A stretch of DNA of 7,157 bases from JAGOBX01 sp017999075 [NCBI: Candidatus Babelota bacterium] (GTDB taxonomy: Bacteria; JAGOBX01), in contig JAGOBX010000176.1 in the NCBI GenBank assembly GCA_017999075.1, positions 1 through 7,157 of the forward strand. The letters are read 5' to 3'. Below are positions 1-6,992 of this stretch, in pieces; the stretch's first letter is position 1, and each line of letters starts with the position of its first letter. Position numbers and translations under genes: made by a program. Below the pieces are notes generated by a model, which did no database searches, was not told where the DNA came from, and was given only the letters and a program-made list of their open reading frames with translations.

Positions 1-428
1 CCATTGAATTGAAAAATTTATTTTTCAGTGAATATATTGAAATTGAAAATATTTATAATTTCATTAAATGCCATATCGATACTCTGGATACAAAAGAAAA
101 TTCAGACACAAAAAAATTAACGGTCATAACTGCTGTCTTAGAAAAAGACAGTAAAAAAATCAAGTTCACGGGGAAAGGTAATGGTCCTGTAGACGCTTTT
201 GTTAAAGGATTCACAAAAATTTCAGGAATAAATTTTAAAATCGAAAATTATTCAGAGCATTCTATTGACAGCGGTTCAGATGCTTCAGCGATAGCGTATA
301 CCTCAATAAAAACGCCGGGCGGAAAAAACTATTGCGCAGCAGCAATTGATCCTGCGATAAGCATAGCGACAATAAAAGCTGTATTGAATACGATAAACAA
401 ATTTCAAACAAATAAAAGTGCCGGGTAA
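1..428 (+). CDS. leuA: 2-isopropylmalate synthase, C-terminal regulatory domain (5'-truncated by window edge)
   Basis: This is the last 141 codons of leuA; the reading frame (first full codon at base 3) is open to the left edge, so the TTG at base 9 is an internal Leu codon, not a start. The full enzyme condenses acetyl-CoA with 2-oxoisovalerate, the first committed step of leucine synthesis in the cytoplasm. The visible part is the LeuA dimer/allosteric domain: the hallmark GKGNGPVDAFVKGF is followed by YSEHSIDSGSDASAIAYT and a closing AIDPAISIATIKAVLNTIN. From memory, the EH plus SGSDA-x-A-x-AY pattern and the DPxIxxATxKAVxxxxN tail fit the long yeast/Mycobacterium-type LeuA better than the short E. 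coli type. The catalytic TIM barrel is outside the window. The stop is TAA at 426-428, only 16 bases from the convergent stop of the giant gene. The family assignment is firm; the subtype is less so. Confidence 0.92.
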   Translation, partial: IELKNLFFSEYIEIENIYNFIKCHIDTLDTKENSDTKKLTVITAVLEKDSKKIKFTGKGNGPVDAFVKGFTKISGINFKIENYSEHSIDSGSDASAIAYTSIKTPGGKNYCAAAIDPAISIATIKAVLNTINKFQTNKSAG

Positions 429-444
429 AGTTTATTTTATTAAG

Positions 445-3400
445 TCAGTAATTACTTAAATTATATTTTTTTATATATTCTGCCGGTTCAAAATTATCCG
501 GGATAAATCTGCCTACAATTACAGGCCTGAATAATACCGGATAACTCATATTGTGCGGCAAACTTATTTCAATATAATAATCGCCGGCTTTCAATTTATT
601 TATTTGATGATATCCCGAATTAATAAAATTAAATTTATCATCATACAACTTACATTCAAGAAAATCATCGCTTGATTCCATTCCTATTCCTATAATTTTT
701 TCCGATAACAAATTAAAAGAATAACATTTTATATCTCCAGGATTTATTACTGTAAATACTCCATAAGTATCATTAATGATTTCTATATTTTCTTTTTCTA
801 TTTTTATATTATTTATATAATTTTCAGCAAAACCTTTAAAAAATATTTTATATTCTCCACTACCAAAAATCACTGGAAGTTTAGAATTAAATATTTCCGA
901 ACACACTTTAGATGCATATCCTGTTCCTGATACTTTATAAACAAATGGTTCTGCAGAATAAAATTTATAAAATACCGGTTTATCGTTTTTAAATAATAAT
1001 CCTGTTTCTTTTACTTTTACAATATGTTCACGACTTTCTGAAACAGGAATTAATTTTTCTTCCGTTATTGAAACCATTCCATAACGTCTAAAAATATTTT
1101 CTGATTCACTAATCCAAAACTTAAAAAAACCAGAATTCAATTTTATATTCATAGAAATATCTTTACCCAGATCAATAATTGCGGAATCATTCAAAAATTT
1201 TCCTGAAGCATCAAGAACACTTATAATCTCAAAATTTCCTGTCAAATTCAATTTTCCTGTTGTGGTTCCGGAATTAATAAAAATTAATTTAATTCTTCTG
1301 CTGTTGTAGTTAAAAATTTCACCTGAACTATCAGTTAAAAATTTATTTATAATAATTTTATCAGGAAATTTTTCAGATACAGCAGTAAAATAAATTTGAG
1401 TTCGATTTAAATTAATAACCGCAATTTTTTTTTCAAAAGATTTAACAGAAACATTTTCATATTTATCACAAAAATTATAAAAAACTTCATCTATAAAACC
1501 ATTTTTTTCAGAAAAAACAGCACAGTTCCGCGGAATGCTAAACTTTATATTTTTATCATACGAACCATTAAACACCATAAAAGCGCCTGTATCGCATATT
1601 CCATTGAAATTATTTTCAATATCCAATAAAATATTATTTTTTTTTATTTGATTTGATTCAAGTTCTGCATTTATAAATAATTCTTCGGAAATTTTATTAT
1701 CAGCATTCCACAACACTAATTTTCCGGATTTGGAAAAAATGGTGAAATTTTCGTGGTTTCTAAAATCACTTGAATTAGTTGAAATTAATAACTTTTGTAT
1801 TTTAACATTAAATTCATTATTTTTTTCTTTTTCCTGAATCATAATTCCAGCGCAGATCTTATTTGAAACAGAACTCGCTTTAACAGAATTTATAAAATCA
1901 GTTTCAACAGGAACATCAATTACAACAGGCCTTCCGGAATAAAATGACACTTGAGTTTTTCCTTCTTTCAAATAAAATTTATCAATTTGAATTTCAATAT
2001 TATTTTCACTATCATTTTGTTCTGGAATTATTACGGTTTTATTATTCAATATTGTAAATATTTCTGTAATTTTTTCAGCAGGTTTTTCCAGTTCGTCAAT
2101 ATAAAACAATTCTAATCCGTTTGACGGCAAATATTTTATTAAATAAGACGAAACCTCGTTTGATAAAAAGCTTTCAATTCCGGATATTTTATACGGTTTC
2201 CCAATATTTTCCGATAATTCTGATTCTTTTTTAATTTTTACAGCATCAATTTTAACAGATACTTTTCCCGAAATATTTTCAAAAGCCCACAATTTAATTT
2301 TATATTTTTTTCCCTTAACCAAAAGAATTTTCAAATTTATATCGCAAGCTGTTTTAGCTGCTATTTCCATACCTTCAGAATTTTCCAAAATAAAATTCAA
2401 AGATTTCCCTGATAAAATTTTAAAACAAGTTATATCATCTGACGCAATAAATTCAAATTGCTTAATTTTATCATAAATTTCTGTTATATATTCAAAATTA
2501 TAATCAGCTTTTTCCAAAGTATCAGATTCAATCTTCATAACAGAAACTTTTCCATAATTCCGGTTATCAGAAACAATATAATTTCCGTATTGATTGACAT
2601 TCCAAACATCATTAAAATTTCTGTCAGGCAAAACATTATATTCATTTTCAGTTTCACTATTATTTTCATTAGATATAACCCGAGAAATTTTCAATTTATA
2701 CTTTCCGGAACTTAATTTTTTGCAGATCATAAAATTCCAATTATTTCCATTATCATCTGAAACTGCAATTCTGACGTTTTTTTCATCAAATAATTCTGCC
2801 CTAACATCTGTTTGTCCAAACGAAAAAATTTTATATGTCCCTTCTTCTCCTATTGATAAATCAAATTCTGACGGTAATTCCGCAGTTCTGGTTATTCCGT
2901 CAAATATTTCAGTTGTTTCCAAAAAAATCTCATACTTCAAAAAATTTCCTAATCTGCTGTTTTCAACTTCAATTATATATTCTCCTTTTCTCAAAACATT
3001 TTTAAAACCTGAAATTTTATCTATTATTCCTGATACTGCCATATTCTCTTTTCTTTTTATAACGCCCCTCATATAATTCGTCAATTTCACAGTTATTTCA
3101 GCATCAGCAGGAAGATTAAATTCATATTTATCAGGAATTCTATTATTTATATCTTCAGTTTCTATCCAGATATTTTTCAATTTTTGCCCGAATAAAATTT
3201 TATGAGGGCCTTTTCCTTCGATATTATTATTCTCAATATTATATCTGAAAAATTTCCATAACCGATATGTTTCAGCAGTTGCCGGCGATGAAATAAGTTT
3301 ATATATTCCTTGATCCAATTCAATTATAACAGGAGTTTTAAATACATTTATTACAGGCCACCCATTTTTATCTTCAATGCGGTTTTCAAAAAAAAATTTT

Positions 3401-5763
3401 TCTCCGACTGATTCCACATAATAAAATCCATTTGTATCAATATTTAATTCTGCAGAAAGACCTGTATTTGAAGGGACAGAAATTCCGTATTCTTTTATTT
3501 CAAGACATTCGTCAACTTCAACAATATTTCCTTTTTTTAAAATTATTCCTGTTCTGCCAGAAGTATTTCCAATTGCCTGAACTATTATGTTATATTTTCC
3601 TTTTTTAAAAAAATTATGAATAATAAAATTTCCATTATCAGCATTGCATTCAACTGCATATAATTCGTTTGACATCTTTGTTTTAATATAAGCTTTAAGT
3701 TTCAGCCTTCCAAAAGATTCAATATAATAAATTCCGGCATCTTCAACATTAAATTCAAAAGTTTTAAATTGATCATAATCCAAATCAAAAAACTTTTGTT
3801 CATTCAACTTTATTTTTTCAAACCCGTCGAATTTATTTTTTTTCAATTCATAAAGCCTGGAAATAATTTTTTCCAATTTTTGATTTTCCTCAGTTTCCGA
3901 AACAACACTCAAATTAAAATATTTTAATCCGTTTCCCTTGTTTTTCAATGTTAAAATCTTTCCGCGCTGTGAATCGTTTAATACACTATAATTTTCAATT
4001 TTTTTACCTTCAATATAACAATCTATATTTTCCGAATCAGAAATAACAAGTTTAACATTATCAGGAAAAGTTAAAGATTTAATCTCTATCTGTTCATCAG
4101 GTCTTAAAACAACAGGCAGCGGATTATTAATATCAACAGGATATTTTTTTAAAACTATACCTTTATCTATTCTGTATTGCTTGTTTAAAAATAATTTATA
4201 ACTGTATGTTCCATTAAAAACCAATTCAACAAACTGAATATTTCTTTTAACCGCAAAATCTTCTATTTTTAATTTTTTAAAAATTTTAGTCATTAAAGTT
4301 TGTTTACTGACAGCTAACTTTATAATTCCTTTTTTTTCAGGTTTTAAAGAAAATACATAAATTCCTTTTTCAAGATGAAAATTTCTATTAGTTGTATTCC
4401 ATTCAGGAGATTGATATCCTTCAGGTTTATTAATCAAAAATGGTTCAATCCTGCATTTTGCCGGAATTCCTTCTGATTTAACAGAGTATTCGCCTGCTTC
4501 CATTACTTCAAAAAAAATCGAATTTTCGCCTGTTAAATTAAATCTGCGCGACCATCCTGAATTTTCGTTTAATTCTATTAAGCTTTTCCCGATTATTTTC
4601 GAACGTTCTCCATCGCCAAGCTCAATAACAATTCCAGTAGCATCAATATTGTCCTGCGGATAACCGGAGTGAATAGTTGACAACCAATATGTTCCATCAT
4701 TGTATTTATCAGCCAAACTAATTTCATTATTATCGCATCTCGTAAAAACTTGTAAAATAAATTTTTCTTCAGGCAGTCCTGATACTCTAACAATCTTAAA
4801 ATTTTCGTTTGAATTCGGAACAAAAATTTTACATTCAGGTTCTTTAGAATCTTTAGTAATTTGAGTTTTATAAGCAAAATTATTAAAATCAAACATTTTG
4901 TCCGAATAAAAATCCGAAACTTCCAATTTTAATTTTTTTTTATCCGCAATCTGAATTAAAAAAAAAGTGGCTTCAGCAGAACACAGGTATAAATTTTCTC
5001 CGGCATCAGATATAACATCTTCAAACCTCATATTGTTTCCTATTTTTCTAATTCCATATTTAATACAAACAGGATACTTATCTTCATCATTTGCCCAAAT
5101 TTCTTTTTCTCCGCCGTAAACAGTAAATAAATAATATCCTGCATTCAGTTGAGCTGTCATCGTAATATGTTTTAACGGTTGCCCTGTTTCAGTCAAAACC
5201 TGCTTTTTATAAATGCGGCTATCGGCAAGCCATTCTCCTTCAAACCATAATTTACAATCATCTGCATTTCTGCCGTAACATTCAAAATAAACAATTTGAC
5301 TTTCCGGAATATATATCCAATATGACAGTTGTTCATTATCTTTCAAGGAAGTTTTTTTTACCGAATTTTTTATTATAAATTCATCTTGAATATTTTTTTC
5401 AATAGTAGGGATTATGCTTATTTTAAATTTCCCGATTCCTTTTTTCAAAGAATTTGTTATAATTTTATATTCACCGTAATCAAGCAGAAAATATCCTTTC
5501 CCGTCAGTTTTTCCGGTTTCTCCAAATGATTCTGAAACACCTGTAAGTTTATCTACTAATTTAAATGATGTTCCTTGTTTTTGTTCGCTTTCTATAGAAA
5601 TAAGATATCTGCCGGGTTTTCCTATATTCAAAATACACTCATTTTTACCTTTTGCTAAAAATTCTGTTTTATCAAATTTATATTGCTCATATCCGTAAAG
5701 TTTAAAGTAAAACATTGTCAAAATACCAAAACATATAATAATTTTTAAATAAAATTTTTTCAT
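445..5763 (-). CDS. Giant secreted protein of tandem degenerate beta-sandwich (PPC-like) modules, function unknown
   Basis: A single intact 1772-residue frame with an ATG start and a good Shine-Dalgarno sequence. Residues 1-24 look like a type I signal peptide: KK at positions 2-3, a hydrophobic core around 8-20 and likely cleavage after Gly24. The next residue is Tyr, so it is not a lipoprotein. There is no later membrane segment, LPXTG or obvious C-terminal sorting domain, so a periplasmic, surface or released protein is inferred. The mature chain is beta-rich and repeats a loose pattern: G-x-Y-x-(I/V)-x-S-x-G, then 30-50 residues, then L-x-x-G-x-Y-x-(I/L)-x-(I/V). Clear examples are GKPGRYLISIESE (48-60) with YGEYKIIT (96-103); EAGEYSVKSEG (422-432) with EKGIYVFSL (465-473); DAGIYYIESFGRL (675-687) with KKGKYNIIV (720-728); TNGFYYVESVG (777-787) with DQGIYKLI (817-824); EEGTYKIFSFG (973-983) with SSGKYKLKI (1018-1026); and KAGDYYIEISLP (1725-1736). 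A charged, probably helical linker lies near 623-655. Residues about 1180-1560 are beta-rich but do not show the motif. No catalytic motif or Cys-x-Glu-Gln thioester was found. The modules resemble bacterial pre-peptidase C-terminal (PPC) folds, possibly those in alpha-2-macroglobulin-associated proteins. That is inference; the gene itself is secure. Confidence 0.93.
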   Translation of the reverse strand: MKKFYLKIIICFGILTMFYFKLYGYEQYKFDKTEFLAKGKNECILNIGKPGRYLISIESEQKQGTSFKLVDKLTGVSESFGETGKTDGKGYFLLDYGEYKIITNSLKKGIGKFKISIIPTIEKNIQDEFIIKNSVKKTSLKDNEQLSYWIYIPESQIVYFECYGRNADDCKLWFEGEWLADSRIYKKQVLTETGQPLKHITMTAQLNAGYYLFTVYGGEKEIWANDEDKYPVCIKYGIRKIGNNMRFEDVISDAGENLYLCSAEATFFLIQIADKKKLKLEVSDFYSDKMFDFNNFAYKTQITKDSKEPECKIFVPNSNENFKIVRVSGLPEEKFILQVFTRCDNNEISLADKYNDGTYWLSTIHSGYPQDNIDATGIVIELGDGERSKIIGKSLIELNENSGWSRRFNLTGENSIFFEVMEAGEYSVKSEGIPAKCRIEPFLINKPEGYQSPEWNTTNRNFHLEKGIYVFSLKPEKKGIIKLAVSKQTLMTKIFKKLKIEDFAVKRNIQFVELVFNGTYSYKLFLNKQYRIDKGIVLKKYPVDINNPLPVVLRPDEQIEIKSLTFPDNVKLVISDSENIDCYIEGKKIENYSVLNDSQRGKILTLKNKGNGLKYFNLSVVSETEENQKLEKIISRLYELKKNKFDGFEKIKLNEQKFFDLDYDQFKTFEFNVEDAGIYYIESFGRLKLKAYIKTKMSNELYAVECNADNGNFIIHNFFKKGKYNIIVQAIGNTSGRTGIILKKGNIVEVDECLEIKEYGISVPSNTGLSAELNIDTNGFYYVESVGEKFFFENRIEDKNGWPVINVFKTPVIIELDQGIYKLISSPATAETYRLWKFFRYNIENNNIEGKGPHKILFGQKLKNIWIETEDINNRIPDKYEFNLPADAEITVKLTNYMRGVIKRKENMAVSGIIDKISGFKNVLRKGEYIIEVENSRLGNFLKYEIFLETTEIFDGITRTAELPSEFDLSIGEEGTYKIFSFGQTDVRAELFDEKNVRIAVSDDNGNNWNFMICKKLSSGKYKLKISRVISNENNSETENEYNVLPDRNFNDVWNVNQYGNYIVSDNRNYGKVSVMKIESDTLEKADYNFEYITEIYDKIKQFEFIASDDITCFKILSGKSLNFILENSEGMEIAAKTACDINLKILLVKGKKYKIKLWAFENISGKVSVKIDAVKIKKESELSENIGKPYKISGIESFLSNEVSSYLIKYLPSNGLELFYIDELEKPAEKITEIFTILNNKTVIIPEQNDSENNIEIQIDKFYLKEGKTQVSFYSGRPVVIDVPVETDFINSVKASSVSNKICAGIMIQEKEKNNEFNVKIQKLLISTNSSDFRNHENFTIFSKSGKLVLWNADNKISEELFINAELESNQIKKNNILLDIENNFNGICDTGAFMVFNGSYDKNIKFSIPRNCAVFSEKNGFIDEVFYNFCDKYENVSVKSFEKKIAVINLNRTQIYFTAVSEKFPDKIIINKFLTDSSGEIFNYNSRRIKLIFINSGTTTGKLNLTGNFEIISVLDASGKFLNDSAIIDLGKDISMNIKLNSGFFKFWISESENIFRRYGMVSITEEKLIPVSESREHIVKVKETGLLFKNDKPVFYKFYSAEPFVYKVSGTGYASKVCSEIFNSKLPVIFGSGEYKIFFKGFAENYINNIKIEKENIEIINDTYGVFTVINPGDIKCYSFNLLSEKIIGIGMESSDDFLECKLYDDKFNFINSGYHQINKLKAGDYYIEISLPHNMSYPVLFRPVIVGRFIPDNFEPAEYIKKYNLSNY

Positions 5764-5772
5764 AATATATTA

Positions 5773-5778
5773 TCTCCC
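5773..5778 (-). promoter_or_regulatory. Ribosome binding site of the giant secreted protein gene
   Basis: The - strand reads GGGAGA here, nine bases before the ATG at 5763-5761. It is one of the few G-rich patches in an AT-rich leader. It supports this ATG as the start, which also gives a well-formed signal peptide. Confidence 0.75.
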
Positions 5779-5797
5779 GAAACTTTTATTTACAATT

Positions 5798-5825
5798 ATT
5801 TTAATACTGCAATTATTTGATGCAA
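5798..5825 (-). promoter_or_regulatory. Candidate promoter of the giant secreted protein gene
   Basis: On the - strand, TTGCAT (5825-5820) is followed after 16 bases by TAAAAT (5803-5798), a five-of-six match to the sigma70-type -10 box. The -35 box is a poor three-of-six match and lies inside the left arm of the inverted repeat. The start of transcription would fall near 5791, giving a leader of about 28 bases that includes the GGGAGA. Alternatives are TTGCAG (5812-5807) as -35 with AATAAA (5790-5785) as -10, or a promoter further upstream. AT-rich DNA gives many chance -10 matches, so this is tentative. Confidence 0.3.
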
Positions 5826-5877
5826 CATTTTTTAAAAATTTTTATAAAGAAATTATTTTGCATCAATTTTATAATTG
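5810..5877. repeat. Inverted repeat in the divergent promoter region, possible operator pair
   Basis: TTGATGCAA (5817-5825) and TTGCATCAA (5858-5866) are perfect 9-bp reverse complements, 41 bp apart from centre to centre. The match continues outward: CAATTAT (5810-5816) is the complement of ATAATTG (5871-5877), with four extra T residues (5867-5870) on the right side only. Each arm also has its own small dyad, TTG-N3-CAA. The AT-only DNA between the arms includes an A5T5 run (5834-5843), a sequence type prone to bending. The right side touches the -35 of the + strand promoter and the left side overlaps the candidate -35 of the - strand gene. Two operator sites for one regulator are inferred; an RNA hairpin with a 32-nt loop is possible but less likely. 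Confidence 0.5.
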
Positions 5878-5902
5878 ACAAATAAATATTTTTATTTAGA
5901 AT
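5875..5902 (+). promoter_or_regulatory. Sigma70-type promoter of the binding-protein lipoprotein gene
   Basis: A perfect -35 box TTGACA (5875-5880) is followed after 16 bases by TAGAAT (5897-5902), a five-of-six -10 match. Transcription would begin near 5909 and give a leader of about 56 bases. The outer end of the inverted repeat (ATAATTG, 5871-5877) runs into the -35 box, so a protein bound there could block or aid polymerase. Confidence 0.6.
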
Positions 5903-5947
5903 ATTGAAAAAATTTTAGAATTTTATCTGAATATTTTTAATTCTGCT

Positions 5948-5953
5948 GGCGGA
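5948..5953 (+). promoter_or_regulatory. Ribosome binding site supporting the TTG start of the binding-protein gene
   Basis: GGCGGA lies 11 bases before TTG at 5965. It is a rather distant but otherwise plausible Shine-Dalgarno sequence. The frame upstream is closed by TAA at 5938-5940 and contains no ATG before the lipoprotein signal, so TTG at 5965 is the best start. A weak 7-bp stem (5916-5922 with 5939-5945) sits just before it. Confidence 0.5.
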
Positions 5954-5964
5954 CTAATATAATA

Positions 5965-6870
5965 TTGAAAATTTCTTTTATTTATCTTATTTTATTATTT
6001 TTTTTTACAAACTGCGATAGCATAAATTTTAAAACAAGTATTCAAAAAAATAATAAAAAAAACATTTCATTAAACCAAAACAATTATACCCGCATTGTTT
6101 CCCTCGCGCCGAGTTTAACCGAAATAATGTTTGTTTTAAATGCCGATACTCAGCTTGCAGGAGTAACAGAATTTTGCGTTTATCCGCAAAAAGCTCTATC
6201 AAAACCCAAAATCGGAGGTTATACAAACATCAATTTTGAACAGTTAGTTATAATTAAACCAGATTTAATACTTGCGCTTCCTATTCATCAGGACTATTTT
6301 AAAAAATTCAAACAATTAAATATCCCTTACAAATTATTTTCGGAAAAAAAAGTTTCCGATATAAGAAACAGCATTATAGAAATCGGGAGATTGCTCAAAA
6401 AAAATAACGAAACTGAAATTTTTTTAAAAACTTTCGATAATGAATTTAATGAAAAAATAAATCAAACGATTTTACAAAAATCTAAAATTCTTATAATAGT
6501 AGGCAGGGAATTCGGCCGCCTTAAAAATCCAGTATGCGCAGGAAAAATTTCGTTTTACAATGATCTGATAGAATTTGCCGGCGGAATAAATGCTGCGCCT
6601 GAATCTGTTACCGAATATAATTCCCTTAATTCTGAAAGCATCGTAAGTATGAACCCTGATATTATAATCGAAATATTCGCACCCCATTCAGGAATGACAG
6701 CTTATAAAGACGAAGATAAATTACGTAATGACTGGAAAATTTTTAAAAATGTCAATGCTGTAAAAAACGGTAGAATACACTATATAATAAAAGACTATGC
6801 TACAGTACCTGGACCGCGTATTTACTTGCTTTACAGAGATATAAAAAAAATTATTAATTTTAAACCCTGA
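5965..6870 (+). CDS. BtuF/TroA-fold ABC transporter substrate-binding lipoprotein (corrinoid or iron-complex type)
   Basis: A 301-residue exported protein that would bind a metal-chelate nutrient outside the inner membrane and deliver it to an ABC permease. Residues 1-17 form a lipoprotein signal: Lys2, a hydrophobic run and Cys17 in FFTNC. Asn at -1 is unusual for a lipobox. Asp18 at +2 would favour inner-membrane retention under the E. coli Lol rule. A Lys/Asn-rich linker (about 22-41) leads to a Peripla_BP_2 domain. Its first lobe opens with RIVSLAPSLTE (43-53), then GVTEFCVYP (66-74), PKIGGYTN (81-88) and KPDLILA (98-104). A long helix follows (about 130-170). The second lobe has KILIIVG (174-180), VCAGKISFYNDLIEFAGG (190-207), NPDIIIE (230-236) and the closing VPGPRI (281-286). 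This set is typical of BtuF-like proteins, hence the corrinoid guess; siderophore or haem binding cannot be excluded. No permease or ATPase gene follows, because the next gene is on the other strand. Start is TTG, stop is TGA. Confidence 0.88.
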   Translation: MKISFIYLILLFFFTNCDSINFKTSIQKNNKKNISLNQNNYTRIVSLAPSLTEIMFVLNADTQLAGVTEFCVYPQKALSKPKIGGYTNINFEQLVIIKPDLILALPIHQDYFKKFKQLNIPYKLFSEKKVSDIRNSIIEIGRLLKKNNETEIFLKTFDNEFNEKINQTILQKSKILIIVGREFGRLKNPVCAGKISFYNDLIEFAGGINAAPESVTEYNSLNSESIVSMNPDIIIEIFAPHSGMTAYKDEDKLRNDWKIFKNVNAVKNGRIHYIIKDYATVPGPRIYLLYRDIKKIINFKP

Positions 6871-6915
6871 AAAAATCCTTGTAAAAAGACACTTATTTTA
6901 AAATGTTATATTCCC

Positions 6916-6959
6916 CTGATTATCTATATTCTAAAATTCTACAATTTCAGAATAATCAG
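6916..6959. repeat. Inverted repeat in the convergent intergenic region
   Basis: CTGATTAT (6916-6923) and ATAATCAG (6952-6959) are perfect 8-bp complements enclosing 28 bases, in which ATTCT (6936-6940) can also pair with AGAAT (6949-6953). It lies between the ends of the binding-protein gene and the right-edge gene. No T-run directly follows it on either strand, so I do not call it a terminator. It may help end or stabilise the converging transcripts. Confidence 0.4.
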
Positions 6960-6962
6960 AAT

Positions 6963-6992
6963 TTATTCAAATTTTTTGAATAATGTTTTTTT
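6963..6992 (+). terminator. Candidate intrinsic terminator of the binding-protein gene
   Basis: TTATTCAAA (6963-6971) and TTTGAATAA (6975-6983) form a perfect 9-bp stem with a 3-base loop, followed by TG and seven T residues (6986-6992). Only one pair is G-C, so the hairpin is weak by usual standards, but the layout is right for + strand termination about 90 bases after the stop. It covers the last codons and the stop of the opposing gene. Confidence 0.4.

Noticed and set aside
9-428. Independent 139-residue gene starting at TTG (base 9)
   Set aside because: The frame is open to the window edge and the protein is plainly the end of LeuA, so the TTG is an internal Leu codon.
441-472. Intrinsic terminator for leuA
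   Set aside because: The 5-bp AT-rich stem with an 8-base loop is too weak, and the T7 run is separated from it by seven bases.
2458-3076. Two overlapping + strand open frames opposite the giant gene
   Set aside because: They are antisense to an intact coding frame, rich in Ile/Phe as expected from reversed A-rich codons, and have no convincing ribosome binding site or family.
4593-4892. A - strand open frame of 99 residues in another phase of the giant gene
   Set aside because: It lies wholly within the giant gene in a shifted frame and looks like a by-product of AT-rich codons. The similar short frames at 5329-5529, 6029-6226 and 6472-6687 were rejected for the same reason.
445-5763. The giant protein as a true alpha-2-macroglobulin
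   Set aside because: No Cys-x-Glu-Gln thioester site is present anywhere and no bait-region or thioester domain could be recognised.
5810-5877. Terminal inverted repeats or an attachment site of a mobile element
   Set aside because: The arms are only 41 bp apart, enclose no gene and have no target duplication; their position next to two promoters fits an operator better.
5903-5964. Cobalamin riboswitch ahead of the BtuF-like gene
   Set aside because: The leader is too short and shows no B12-box-like conserved core, only a weak 7-bp stem.
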